Source of the DNA: Antedon bifida
Taxonomy: Eukaryota; Echinodermata; Crinoidea; Comatulida; Antedonidae
DNA length: 64,000 nt
Assembly (NCBI GenBank): GCA_963402885.1
Contig: OY727103.1
Coordinates: 8,160,501-8,224,500 of the forward strand
Reading direction: 5' to 3'
Shown here: positions 26,186-38,730 of the stretch, piece after piece
How positions within the stretch are numbered: position 1 is the first letter of the stretch
Layout of the letters: every line of letters starts with the position of its first letter
Made by a program: the position numbers and the translations under genes
Notes under the pieces: model-generated
Database searches by the model: none
What the model was told of the DNA's origin: nothing
Seen by the model: the letters and a program-made list of their open reading frames with translations, nothing else

Positions 26186-27698
26186 TTCTTCTTCTTTCTG
26201 TACACTTTTGTTTAGCAATTATCTCAAAAAGTTGAATAACAATGATCACAAAAATTTCACAATGTCTTTCAAATACTTTAACTTAGCCATAATAAGCTTT
26301 TCAGCGTGATCACTCAACCGTGACGTCACGTATACGCGATTTTGTGAAATCACATTATCAATCATATGTCCATAATTGATTATGACATATTTATGAAATT
26401 CACTACACGTAAATTTCAGGTCAAGGTAAAAAATATTAGCAAATAAAAACTCGCGCGTCTCAAGGTCATGCACGTGAAATCGCGCGTAAAGATTTTTAAA
26501 AGCTCAAAATTAAGTTTTGATCAATTTAGAGCATGAGTTAGGCCATTTGCGTGTTTCAAAAAATTACTGCGCAAAAATGCGTTTTTGCGTGCGCAATTCT
26601 TAAAATGCGTAAAAAATATGAATTTTTTTTACAAATCGTATTCTACTCACCATCCTTAGTACATTCACCAAATTTGAGTCTGTTCCGACTTAAAATAACG
26701 CTATACGAGCAGGTTAAAAATGACAAAATGCGCACATTAATTGTACAAAAGTGCTAAAAATAGTAAAAAATAAGGCCTTTTTAAAATTAATATAACTCTT
26801 CAGAATGCACGATGACCCCCAATTTTTTTAACTTATTCTGGAAGCCAATGAGTTGTAGATATAAATGTATATACACATTAGACGTACAAAATGGTATGAC
26901 GTCATCATTTGGCCACATGAATTTTTAAAATAGGGTTTTTTCCCCTTTTGTAATGGACCACCATATTCAACAGAGCGCAACTCGCTTATCTGTGATCGAT
27001 TTTCTTTAAATTTTTAATATATTCTACCTCAACCAATTATGTTACTTATGAGTTGCCAATATTTTCATTTGGATGATGTCATCACGTCTTAAAATTTAAA
27101 TAACGGTGGTTACGTAATTTCACCTACAGGGTATACTTGAATACCTTACAGCTCTTCTGAATTAAAGTTGACCTTGATGTTTATAACTTATTATGAGAGC
27201 TGGTGAAATGTAGATATGAATTATTATAAAAATTAAGCCTATCGGATGTTGTGACGTTATCATATGGCCAGTTGAAGTTAAAAAGTAGTTTTTTCATCTC
27301 TTTCGTCAAAGTTATACAATTTTTAAAGAGCGCGCACCGCCCTTCTATGTGCCAAATTTTCTTCCAATTGTTATATTTTATTGCTCAATTCATTATCTTT
27401 CGATATTGTTATCCACAAGTTTATTTTGATAATGTCATCAGTGCCAAAAAATTAGAACATGATGTGTGTCCGTAATTTCACCAATGCTACACTGTATATA
27501 GATATACAGTATATACTGTACATAATGTATATGGCATATAATAGGCACAGCACTATAGTATAACCGTATAATAGGATGGCATACATCAACATTTTCCGAT
27601 TGTATTTTAACATACGTGCATGTTTAAAAAATATTAATGTCAATAAAATGATAAAAATGATCACCTATAATTCGTCAAAGTGACGAATTAAATTCTAG
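26186..27698 (+). mobile_element. Unit U17, family 1 mosaic B then A, no 5' hairpin
   Basis: The leader is only TTCTTC before TTTCTGTACAC. Up to about 26512 the body is B (GTCACGTATACGCG, ACTCGCGCGTCTCAAGG). From GAGCATGAGTTAGG (about 26533) onward it is A. The switch lies in a stretch that is identical in both variants. CTAG is at 27695-27698. Confidence 0.8.
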
Positions 27699-29339
27699 TT
27701 AGGTGATCATTTAGAATAAAATGATCACCTATTGTTATTGTACAAAATCTTTATTATTAGGTGATCATTTAGAATAAAATGATCACCTATTGTTATTGTA
27801 TGAAATCTTTATTGTTATTATTATTCTTCTTTCTGTACACTTTTGTTTAGCAATTATCTCAAAAAGTTGAATAACAATGATCACAAAAATTTCACAATGT
27901 CTTTCAAATACTTTAACTTAGCCATAATAAGCTTTTCAGCGTGATCACTCAACCGTGGCGTCACGTATACGCGATTTTGTGAAATCACATTATCAATCAT
28001 ATGTCCATAATTGATTATGACATATTTATGAAATTCACTACACGTAAATTTCAGGTCAAGGTAAAAAATATTAGCAAATAAAAACTCGCGCGTCTCAAGG
28101 TCATGCACGTGAAATCGCGCGTAAAGATTTTTAAAAGCTCAAAATTAAGTTTTGATCAATTTAGAGCATGAATTAGGCCATTTGCGTGTTTCAAAAAATT
28201 ACTGCGCAAAAACACGTTTTTGCGCACGCGATTCGTAAAAAGCGTAAAAAATAAAATTTGATGTATAAATCACATTTTACTCACAATTCTTAGTACATTC
28301 ACCAAATTTGAGTTCATTTCCACTTAAAATAATGCTCTACAAGCACGTTAAAAATGACAAAATGCACACATTAATTGTACAAAAGTGCTAAAAATGGTAA
28401 AAATAAGGCCTTTTTAAAATGAAAATAACTCTTCAGAATGCACGATGACCCCTAAGTTTTTTAACTTATTCTGGAAGCCAATGAGTTGTAGATATAAATG
28501 TATATACACATTAGACGTACAAAATGGTATTACGTCATCAAATGGCCACTTGAATTTAAAAATTAGGATTTTTTTCCGTTTTGTGTAGGTTATCACATTC
28601 AATAAAGCACATCTCCGCTTTTTGAGCTCGATTTTCGCACAAATGTCAGTGTGTGCTTGCTTAATTATTTATCTTTCTCATAAGTTGTCAGTGTTTTCAT
28701 TTTGATGACGTCATCACGCGTAAAAACTTGAATAACGTAGGTCGTGTAATTTCACCTTTGTCGTAAATTTGAATATCTTACAGCTCTTCAGAATTGAAGG
28801 TTACCTTGATGATTATAATTTATTATGAAAGCTGATGAAATGTAGATATGAATTCATATAAAAACCAAGCCTATCGGATGTTGTGACGTTAACATATGGC
28901 CAGATGAAGTTAAAAAGTAGTTTTTTCATCTTTTTCGTAAATTTTATACAAATTTCAAAGAGCGTGCACAGCGCTTCTACGTGCCAGATTCTCTTCCAAT
29001 TCTTATATTTATTTGCTCAATTCATTATCTTTCGAAATTGTCATCTTCGAGTTTATTTTGATAATTCCATCATACCAAAAAATTAGAACATGGTGTGTGT
29101 CCCGTAATTTCACCTATGCTACACTGTATATAGATATACAGTATATACTGTACATATTGTATATGGCATGTAATAGGCACAACTCAGCACTATAAGCGTA
29201 TGCATCATGTCATAGGATGGCGTACATCAACTTTTTACGATCGTATGTTAACGTACATGCATGTTTAAAAAATGTTAATTTCATTAAAATGATAAAAATG
29301 ATCACCTATAATTCGTCAAAGTGACGAATTAAATTCTAG
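27699..29339 (+). mobile_element. Unit U18, family 1 variant B, double 5' hairpin
   Basis: Hairpins at 27700-27731 and 27758-27789. The first leader stops at CAAAATCTTTATTA. The body is B with some A/C-like bases near 28300. CTAG is at 29336-29339. Confidence 0.8.
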
Positions 29340-30873
29340 TTGTTATTATTATTATTCTTCTTCTTTCTGTACACTTTTGTTTAGCAATTATCTCAAAAAG
29401 TTGAATAACAATGATCACAAAAATTTCACAATGTCTTTCAAATACTTTAACTTAGCCATAATAAGCTTTTCAGCGTGATCACTCAACCGTGACGTCACGT
29501 ATACGCGATTTTGTGAAATCACATTATCAATCATATGTCCATAATTGATTATGACATATTTATGAAATTCACTACACGTAAATTTCAGGTCAAGGTAAAA
29601 AATATTAGCAAATAAAAACTCGCGCGTCTCAAGGTCATGCACGTGAAATCGCGCGTAAAGATTTTTAAAAGCTCAAAATTAAGTTTTGATCAATTTAGAG
29701 CATGAATTAGGCCATTTGCGTGTTTCAAAAAATTACTGCGCAAAAACACGTTTTTGCGCACGCGATTCGTAAAAAGCGTAACAAATAAAATTTGATGTAT
29801 AAATCACATTCTACTCACAATTCTTAGTACATTCACCGATCTTGAGTCCATTCCGACTTAAAATAACGATATACGAGCACGTTAAAAAAGACAAAATGCG
29901 CACATTAATTTCACAAAAGTTCTGAAAATGGTGAAAAATATGTCTTTTTTAAAATGAAAATAACTCTTCAGAATGCACGATGACCCCTAAGTTTTTTAAC
30001 TTATTCGGGAAGCCATTGAGTTGTAGATATAAATGTATATACACATTAGACGTACAAAATGGTATTACGTCATCAAATGGCCACTTGAATTTAAAAATTA
30101 GGATTTCTTTCCGTTTTGTGTAGGTTATCACATTCAATAGAGCGCATCTCCGCTATTTGAGCTCGATTTTCGCACAAATTTCAGTGTGTGCTTGCTTAAT
30201 TATTTATCTTTCTCATAAGTTGTCAGTGTTTTCATTTTAATGACGTCATCACGCGTAAAAACTTGAATAACGTAGGTCGTGTAATTTCACCTTTGTCGTA
30301 AATTTGAATATCTTACAGCTCTTCAGAATTGAAGGTTACCTTGATGATTATAATTTATTATGAAAGCTGATGAAATGTAGATATGAATTCATATAAAAAC
30401 CAAGCCTATCGGATGTTGTGACGTTAACATATGGCCAGATGAAGTTAAAAAGTAGTTTTTTCATCTTTTTCGTAAATTTTATACAAATTTCAAAGAGCGT
30501 GCACAGCGCTTCTACGTGCCAGATTCTCTTCCAATTCTTATATTTATTTGCTCAATTCATTATCTTTCGAAATTGTCATCTTCGAGTTTATTTTGATAAT
30601 TCCATCATATCAAAAAATTAGAACATGATGTGTGTCCCGTAATTTCACCTATGCTACACTGTATATAGATATACAGTATATACTGTACATATTGTATATG
30701 GCATGTAATAGGCACAACTCAGCACTATAAGCGTATGCATCATGTCATAGGATGGCGTACATCAACTTTTACGATCGTATGTTAACGTACATGCATGTTT
30801 AAAAAATGTTAATTTCATTAAAATGATAAAAATGATCACCTATAATTCGTCAAAGTGACGAATTAAATTCTAG
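29340..30873 (+). mobile_element. Unit U19, family 1 variant B, no 5' hairpin
   Basis: The leader starts TTGTTATTATTATTATTC with no hairpin. It looks like the second half of a leader whose first half lies in front of U18. The body is nearly identical to U5 and M4. CTAG is at 30870-30873. Confidence 0.8.
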
Positions 30874-32510
30874 TTAGGTGATCATTTAGAATAAAATGAT
30901 CACCTATTGTTATTGTACAAAATCTTTATTATTAGGTGATCATTTAGAATAAAATGATCACCTATTGTTATTGTATGAAATCTTTATTGTTATTATTATT
31001 CTTCTTCTTCTTTCTGTACACTTTTGTTTAGCAATTATCTTAAAAAGTTGAATAACAATGATCACAAAAATTTCACAATGTCTTTCAAATACTTTAACTT
31101 AGCCATAATAAGCTTTTCAGCGTGATCACTCAACCGTGACGTCATTAATACGCGATTTTGTGAAATCACACTATCAATCATATCTCCATAACTCTTTATC
31201 ACATATCAATAAAATTCACTATACGTAAACTTCAGGTGAAGGATAAAAATATTAACAAATAAAAACTTACATTTTTCAAGGTCATGCACGTGAAATTGCG
31301 CGTTAAAAATTAAAAAAGCTCCAAATTAAGTTTTGATCAATTTAGAGCATGAGTTAGGCCATTTGCGTGTTTCAAAAAATTACTGCGCAAAAATGCGTTT
31401 TTGCGTGCGCAATTCTTAAAATGCGTAAAAAATATGAATTTTTTTTACAAATCGTATTCTACTCACCATCCTTAGTATATTCACCAAATTTGAGTCTGTT
31501 CCGACTTAAAATAACGCTATACGAGCAGGTTAAAAATGACAAAATGCGCACATTAATTGTACAAAAGTGCTAAAAATAGTAAAAAATAAGGCCTTTTTAA
31601 AATTAATATAACTCTTCAGAATGCACGATGACCCCCAATTTTTTTAACTTATTCTGGAAGCCAATGAGTTGTAGATATAAATGTATATACACATTAGACG
31701 TACAAAATGGTATGACGTCATCATTTGGCCACATGAATTTTTAAAATAGGGTTTTTTCCCCTTTTGTAATGGACCACCATATTCAACAGAGCGCAACTCG
31801 CTTATCTGTGATCGATTTTCTTTAAATTTTTAATATATTCTACCTCAACCAATTATGTTACTTATGAGTTGCCAATATTTTCATTTGGATGATGTCATCA
31901 CGTCTTAAAATTTAAATAACGGTGGTTACGTAATTTCACCTACAAGGTATACTTGAATAACTTACGGCTCTTCTGAATTAAAGTTGACCTTGATGTTTAT
32001 AACTTATTATGAGAGCTGGTGAAATGTAGATATGAATTATTATAAAAATTAAGCCTATCGGATGTTGTGACGTTATCATATGGCCAGTTGAAGTTAAAAA
32101 GTAGTTTTTTCATCTCTTTCGTCAAAGTTATACAATTTTTAAAGAGCGCGCACCGCCCTTCTACGTGCCAAATTTTCTTCCAATTGTTATATTTTATTGC
32201 TCAATTCATTATCTTTCGATATTGTTATCCACAAGTTTATTTTGATGTCATCAGTGCCGAAAAATTAGAACATGATGTGTGTCCGTAATTTCACCAATGC
32301 TAACTGTATATAGATATACAGTATATACTGTACATAATGTATATGGCATATAATAGGCACAGCACTATAGTATAACCGTATAATAGGATGGCATACATCA
32401 ACATTTTCTGATTGTATTTTAACATACGTGCATGTTTAAAAAATATTAATGTAAATAAAATTATAAAAATGATCACCTATAATTCGTCAAAGTGACGAAT
32501 TAAATTCTAG
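30874..32510 (+). mobile_element. Unit U20, family 1 variant A, double 5' hairpin
   Basis: Hairpins at 30875-30906 and 30933-30964. The first leader again stops at CTTTATTA. The body shares private indels with U11. CTAG is at 32507-32510. Confidence 0.8.
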
Positions 32511-34037
32511 TTGTTATTATTATTATTCTTCTTCTTTCTGTACACTTTTGTTTAGCAATTATCTCAAAAAGTTGAATAACAATGATCACAAAAATTTCAC
32601 AATGTCCTTCAAATACTTTAACTTAGCCATAATAAGCTTTTCAGCGTGATCACTCAACCGTGACGTCATTAATACGCGATTTTGTGAAATCACACTATCA
32701 ATCATATCTCCATAACTCTTTATCACATATCAATAAAATTCACTATACGTAAACTTCAGGTGAAGGATAAAAATATTAACAAATAAAAACTTACATTTTT
32801 CAAGGTCATGCACGTGAAATTGCGCGTTAAAAATTTAAAAAGCTCCAAATTAAGTTTTGATCAATTTAGAGCATGAGTTAGGCCATTTGCGTGTTTCAAA
32901 AAATTACTGCGCAAAAATGCGTTTTTGCGTGCGCAATTCTTAAAATGCGTAAAAAATATGAATTTTTTTTACAAATCGTATTCTACTCACCATCCTTAGT
33001 ACATTCACCAAATTTGAGTCTGTTCCGACTTAAAATAACGCTATACGAGCAGGTTAAAAATGACAAAATGCGCACATTAATTGTACAAAAGTGCTAAAAA
33101 TAGTAAAAAATAAGGCCTTTTTAAAATTAATATAACTCTTCAGAATGCACGATGACCCCCAATTTTTTTAACTTATTCTGGAAGCCAATGAGTTGTAGAT
33201 ATAAATGTATATACACATTAGACGTACAAAATGGTATGACGTCATCATTTGGCCACATGAATTTTTAAAATAGGGTTTTTTCCCCTTTTGTAATGGACCA
33301 CCATATTCAACAGAGCGCAACTCGCTTATCTGTGATCGATTTTCTCTAAATTTTTAATATATTCTACCTCAACCAATTATGTTACTTATGAGTTGCCAAT
33401 ATTTTTATTTGGATGATGTCATCACGTCTTAAAATTTAAATAACGATGGTTACGTAATTTCACCTACAAGGTATACTTGAATACCTTACAGCTCTTCTGA
33501 ATTAAAGTTGACCTTGATGTTTATAACTTATTATGAGAGCTGGTGAAATGTAGATATGAATTATTATAAAAATTAAGCCTATCGGATGTTGTGACGTTAT
33601 CATATGGCCAGTTAAAGTTAAAAAGTAGTTTTTTCATCTCTTTCGTCAAAGTTATACAATTTTTAAAGAGCGCACACCGCCCTTCTACGTGCCAAATTTT
33701 CTTCCAATTGTTATATTTTATTGCTCAATTCATTATCTTTCGATATTGTTATCCACAAGTTTATTTTGATAATGTCATCAGTGCCAAAAAATTAGAACAT
33801 GATGTGTGTCCGTAATTTCACCAATGCTACACTGTATATAGATATACAGTATATACTGTACATAATGTATATGGCATATAATAGGCACAGCACTATAGTA
33901 TAACCGTATAATAGGATGGCATACATCAACATTTTCTGATTGTATTTTAACATACGTGCATGTTAAAAAAATATTAATGTCAATAAAATTATAAAATGAT
34001 CACCTATAATTCGTCAAAGTGACGAATTAAATTCTAG
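32511..34037 (+). mobile_element. Unit U21, family 1 variant A, no 5' hairpin
   Basis: The leader TTGTTATTATTATTATTC matches the leader of U19. The 3' end has CATGTTAAAAAAATATT and one A fewer before TGATCACC, shared only with U22. CTAG is at 34034-34037. Confidence 0.8.
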
Positions 34038-35565
34038 TTATTATTATTCTTCTTCTTCTTTCTGTACACTTTTGTTTAGCAATTATCTCAAAAAGTTGAA
34101 TAACAATGATCACAAAAATTTCACAATGTCTTTCAAATACTTTAACTTAGCCATAATAAGCTTTTCAGCGTGATCACTCAACCGTGACGTCATTAATACG
34201 CGATTTTGTGAAATCACACTATCAATCATATCTCCATAACTCTTTATCACATATCAATAAAATTCACTATACGTAAACTTCAGGTGAAGGATAAAAATAT
34301 TAACAAATAAAAACTTACATTTTTCAAGGTCATGCACGTGAAATTGCGCGTTAAAAATTTAAAAAGCTCCAAATTAAGTTTTGATCAATTTAGAGCATGA
34401 GTTAGGCCATTTGCGTGTTTCAAAAAATTACTGCGCAAAAATGCGTTTTTGCGTGCGCAATTCTTAAAATGCGTAAAAAATATGAATTTTTTTTACAAAT
34501 CGTATTCTACTCACCATCCTTAGTACATTCACCAAATTTGAGTCTGTTCCGACTTAAAATAACGCTATACGAGCAGGTTAAAAATGACAAAATGCGCACA
34601 TTAATTGTACAAAAGTGCTAAAAATGGTAAAAAATAAGGCCTTTTTAAAATTAATATAACTCTTCAGAATGCACGATGACCCCCAATTTTTTTAACTTAT
34701 TCTGGAAGCCAATGAGTTGTAGATATAAATGTATATACACATTAGACGTACAAAATGGTATGACGTCATCATTTGGCCACATTAATTTTTAAAATAGGGT
34801 TTTTTCCCATTTTGTAATGGACCACCATATTCAACAGAGCGCAACTCGCTTATCTGTGATCGATTTTCTTTAAATTTTTAATATATTCTACCTCAACCAA
34901 TTATGTTACTTATGAGTTGCCAATATTTTCATTTGGATGATGTCATCACGTCTTAAAATTTAAATAACGGTGGTTACGTAATTTCACCTACAAGGTATAC
35001 TTGAATACCTTACAGCTCTTCTGAATTAAAGTTGACCTTGATGTTTATAACTTATTATGAGAGCTGGTGAAATGTAGATATGAATTATTATAGAAATTAA
35101 GCCTATCGGATGTTGTGACGTTATCATATGGCCAGTTGAAGTTAAAAAGTAGTTTTTTCATCTCTTTCGTCAAAGTTATACAATTTTTAAAGAGCGCGCA
35201 CCGCCCTTCTACGTGCCAAATTTTCTTCCAATTGTTATATTTTATTGCTCAATTCATTATCTTTCGATAATTATTGTAATCCACAAGTTTATTTTGATAA
35301 TGTCATCAGTGCCGAAAAATTAGAACATGATGTGTGTCCGTAATTTCACCAATGCTACACTGTATATAGATATACAGTATATACTGTACATAATGTATAT
35401 GGCATATAATAGGCACAGCACTATAGTATAACCGTATAATAGGATGGCATACATCAACATTTTCTGATTGTATTTTAACATACGTGCATGTTAAAAAAAT
35501 ATTAATGTCAATAAAATTATAAAATGATCACCTATAATTCGTCAAAGTGACGAATTAAATTCTAG
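34038..35565 (+). mobile_element. Unit U22, family 1 variant A, no 5' hairpin
   Basis: Its leader is identical to that of U23 and its 3' end is identical to that of U21. This suggests one-unit duplication by unequal exchange. It carries a small insertion in TCGATAATTATTGTAATCC near 35270. CTAG is at 35562-35565. Confidence 0.8.
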
Positions 35566-37090
35566 TTATTATTATTCTTCTTCTTCTTTCTGTACACTTT
35601 TGTTTAGCAATTATCTCAAAAAGTTGAATAACAATGATCACAAAAATTTCACAATGTCTTTCAAATACTTTAACTTAGCCATAATAAGCTTTTCAGCGTG
35701 ATCACTCAACCGTGACGTCATTAATACGCGATTTTGTGAAATCACACTATCAATCATATCTCCATAACTCTTTATCACATATCAATAAAATTCACTATAC
35801 GTAAACTTCAGGTGAAGGATAAAAATATTAACAAATAAAAACTTACATTTTTCAAGGTCATGCACGTGAAATTGCGCGTTAAAAATTTAAAAAGCTCCAA
35901 ATTAAGTTTTGATCAATTTAGAGCATGAGTTAGGCCATTTGCGTGTTTCAAAAAATTACTGCGCAAAAATGCGTTTTTGCGTGCGCAATTCTTAAAATGC
36001 GTAAAAAATATGAATTTTTTTTACAAATCGTATTCTACTCACCATCCTTAGTACATTCACCAAATTTGAGTCTGTTCCGACTTAAAATAACGCTATACGA
36101 GCAGGTTAAAAATGACAAAATGCGCACATTAATTGTACAAAAGTGCTAAAAATGGTAAAAAATAAGGCCTTTTTAAAATTAATATAACTCTTCAGAATGC
36201 ACGATGACCCCCAATTTTTTTAACTTATTCTGGAAGCCAATGAGTTGTAGATATAAATGTATATACACATTAGACGTACAAAATGGTATGACGTCATCAT
36301 TTGGCCACATTAATTTTTAAAATAGGGTTTTTTCCCATTTTGTAATGGACCACCATATTCAACAGAGCGCAACTCGCTTATCTGTGATCGATTTTCTTTA
36401 AATTTTTAATATATTCTACCTCAACCAATTATGTTACTTATGAGTTGCCAATATTTTCATTTGGATGATGTCATCACGTCTTAAAATTTAAATAACGGTG
36501 GTTACGTAATTTCACCTACAAGGTATACTTGAATACCTTACAGCTCTTCTGAATTAAAGTTGACCTTGATGTTTATAACTTATTATGAGAGCTGGTGAAA
36601 TGTAGATATGAATTATTATAGAAATTAAGCCTATCGGATGTTGTGACGTTATCATATGGCCAGTTGAAGTTAAAAAGTAGTTTTTTCATCTCTTTCGTCA
36701 AAGTTATACAATTTTTAAAGAGCGCGCACCGCCCTTCTACGTGCCAAATTTTCTTCCAATTGTTATATTTTATTGCTCAATTCATTATCTTTCGATATTG
36801 TAATCCACAAGTTTATTTTGATAATGTCATCAGTGCCGAAAAATTAGAACATGATGTGTGTCCGTAATTTCACCAATGCTACACTGTATATAGATATACA
36901 GTATATACTGTACATAATGTATATGGCATATAATAGGCACAGCACTATAGTATAACCGTATAATAGGATGGCATACATCAACATTTTCTGATTGTATTTT
37001 AAAATACGTGCATGTTTAAAAAATATTAATGTCAATAAAATAATAAAAATGATCACCTATAATTCGTCAAAGTGACGAATTAAATTCTAG
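35566..37090 (+). mobile_element. Unit U23, family 1 variant A, no 5' hairpin
   Basis: ATT/CTT leader without a hairpin, then a clean variant A body very close to U1 and U16. CTAG is at 37087-37090. Confidence 0.8.
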
Positions 37091-38730
37091 TTAGGTGATC
37101 ATTTAGAATAAAATGATCACCTATTGTTATTGTACAAAATATTATTATTAGGTGATCATTTAGAATAAAATGATCACCTATTGTTATTGTATGAAATCTT
37201 TATTGTTATTATTATTCTTCTTCTTCTTTCTGTACACTTTTGTTTAGCAATTATCTCAAAAAGTTGAATAACAATGATCACAAAAATTTCACAATGTCTT
37301 TCAAATACTTTAACTTAGCCATAATAAGCTTTTCAGCGTGATCACTCAACCGTGACGTCATTAATACGCGATTTTGTGAAATCACACTATCAATCATATC
37401 TCCATAACTCTTTATCACATATCAATAAAATTCACTATACGTAAACTTCAGGTGAAGGATAAAAATATTAACAAATAAAAACTTACATTTTTCAAGGTCA
37501 TGCACGTGAAATTGCGCGTTAAAAATTTAAAAAGCTCCAAATTAAGTTTTGATCAATTTAGAGCATGAGTTAGGCCATTTGCGTGTTTCAAAAAATTACT
37601 GCGCAAAAATGCGTTTTTGCGTGCGCAATTCTTAAAATGCGTAAAAAATATGAATTTTTTTTACAAATCGTATTCTACTCACCATCCTTAGTACATTCAC
37701 CAAATTTGAGTCTGTTCCGACTTAAAATAACGCTATACGAGCAGGTTAAAAATGACAAAATGCGCACATTAATTGTACAAAAGTGCTAAAAATGGTAAAA
37801 AATAAGGCCTTTTTAAAATTAATATAACTCTTCAGAATGCACGATGACCCCCAATTTTTTTAACTTATTCTGGAAGCCAATGAGTTGTAGATATAAATGT
37901 ATATACACATTAGACGTACAAAATGGTATGACGTCATCATTTGGCCACATTAATTTTTAAAATAGGGTTTTTTCCCCTTTTGTAATGGACCACCATATTC
38001 AACAGAGCGCAACTCGCTTATCTGTGATCGATTTTCTTTAAATTTTTAATATATTCTACCTCAACCAATTATGTTACTTATGAGTTGCCAATATTTTCAT
38101 TTGGATGATGTCATCACGTCTTAAAATTTAAATAACGGTGGTTACGTAATTTCACCTACAGGGTATACTTGAATACCTTACAGCTCTTCTGAATTAAAGT
38201 TGACCTTGATGTTTATAACTTATTATGAGAGCTGGTGAAATGTAGATATGAATTATTATAGAAATTAAGCCTATCGGATGTTGTGACGTTATCATATGGC
38301 CAGTTGAAGTTAAAAAGTAGTTTTTTCATCTCTTTCGTCAAAGTTATACAATTTTTAAAGAGCGCGCACCGTCCTTCTACGTGCCAAATTTTCTTCCAAT
38401 TGTTATATTTTATTGCTCAATTCATTATCTTTCGATATTGTTATCCACAAGTTTATTTTGATAATGTCATCAGTGCCGAAAAATTAGAACATGATGTGTG
38501 TCCGTAATTTCACCAATGCTACACTGTATATAGATATACAGTATATACTGTACATAATGTATATGGCATATAATAGGCACAGCACTATAGTATAACCGTA
38601 TAATAGGATGGCATACATCAACATTTTCCGATTGTATTTTAACATACGTGCATGTTTAAAAAATATTAATGTCAATAAAATAATAAAAATGATCACCTAT
38701 AATTCGTCAAAGTGACGAATTAAATTCTAG
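37091..38730 (+). mobile_element. Unit U24, family 1 variant A, double 5' hairpin
   Basis: Hairpins at 37092-37123 and 37149-37180. The first leader is of the U5 type and stops at AAAATATTATTA. CTAG at 38727-38730 is followed by a hairpin-less unit. Confidence 0.8.
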
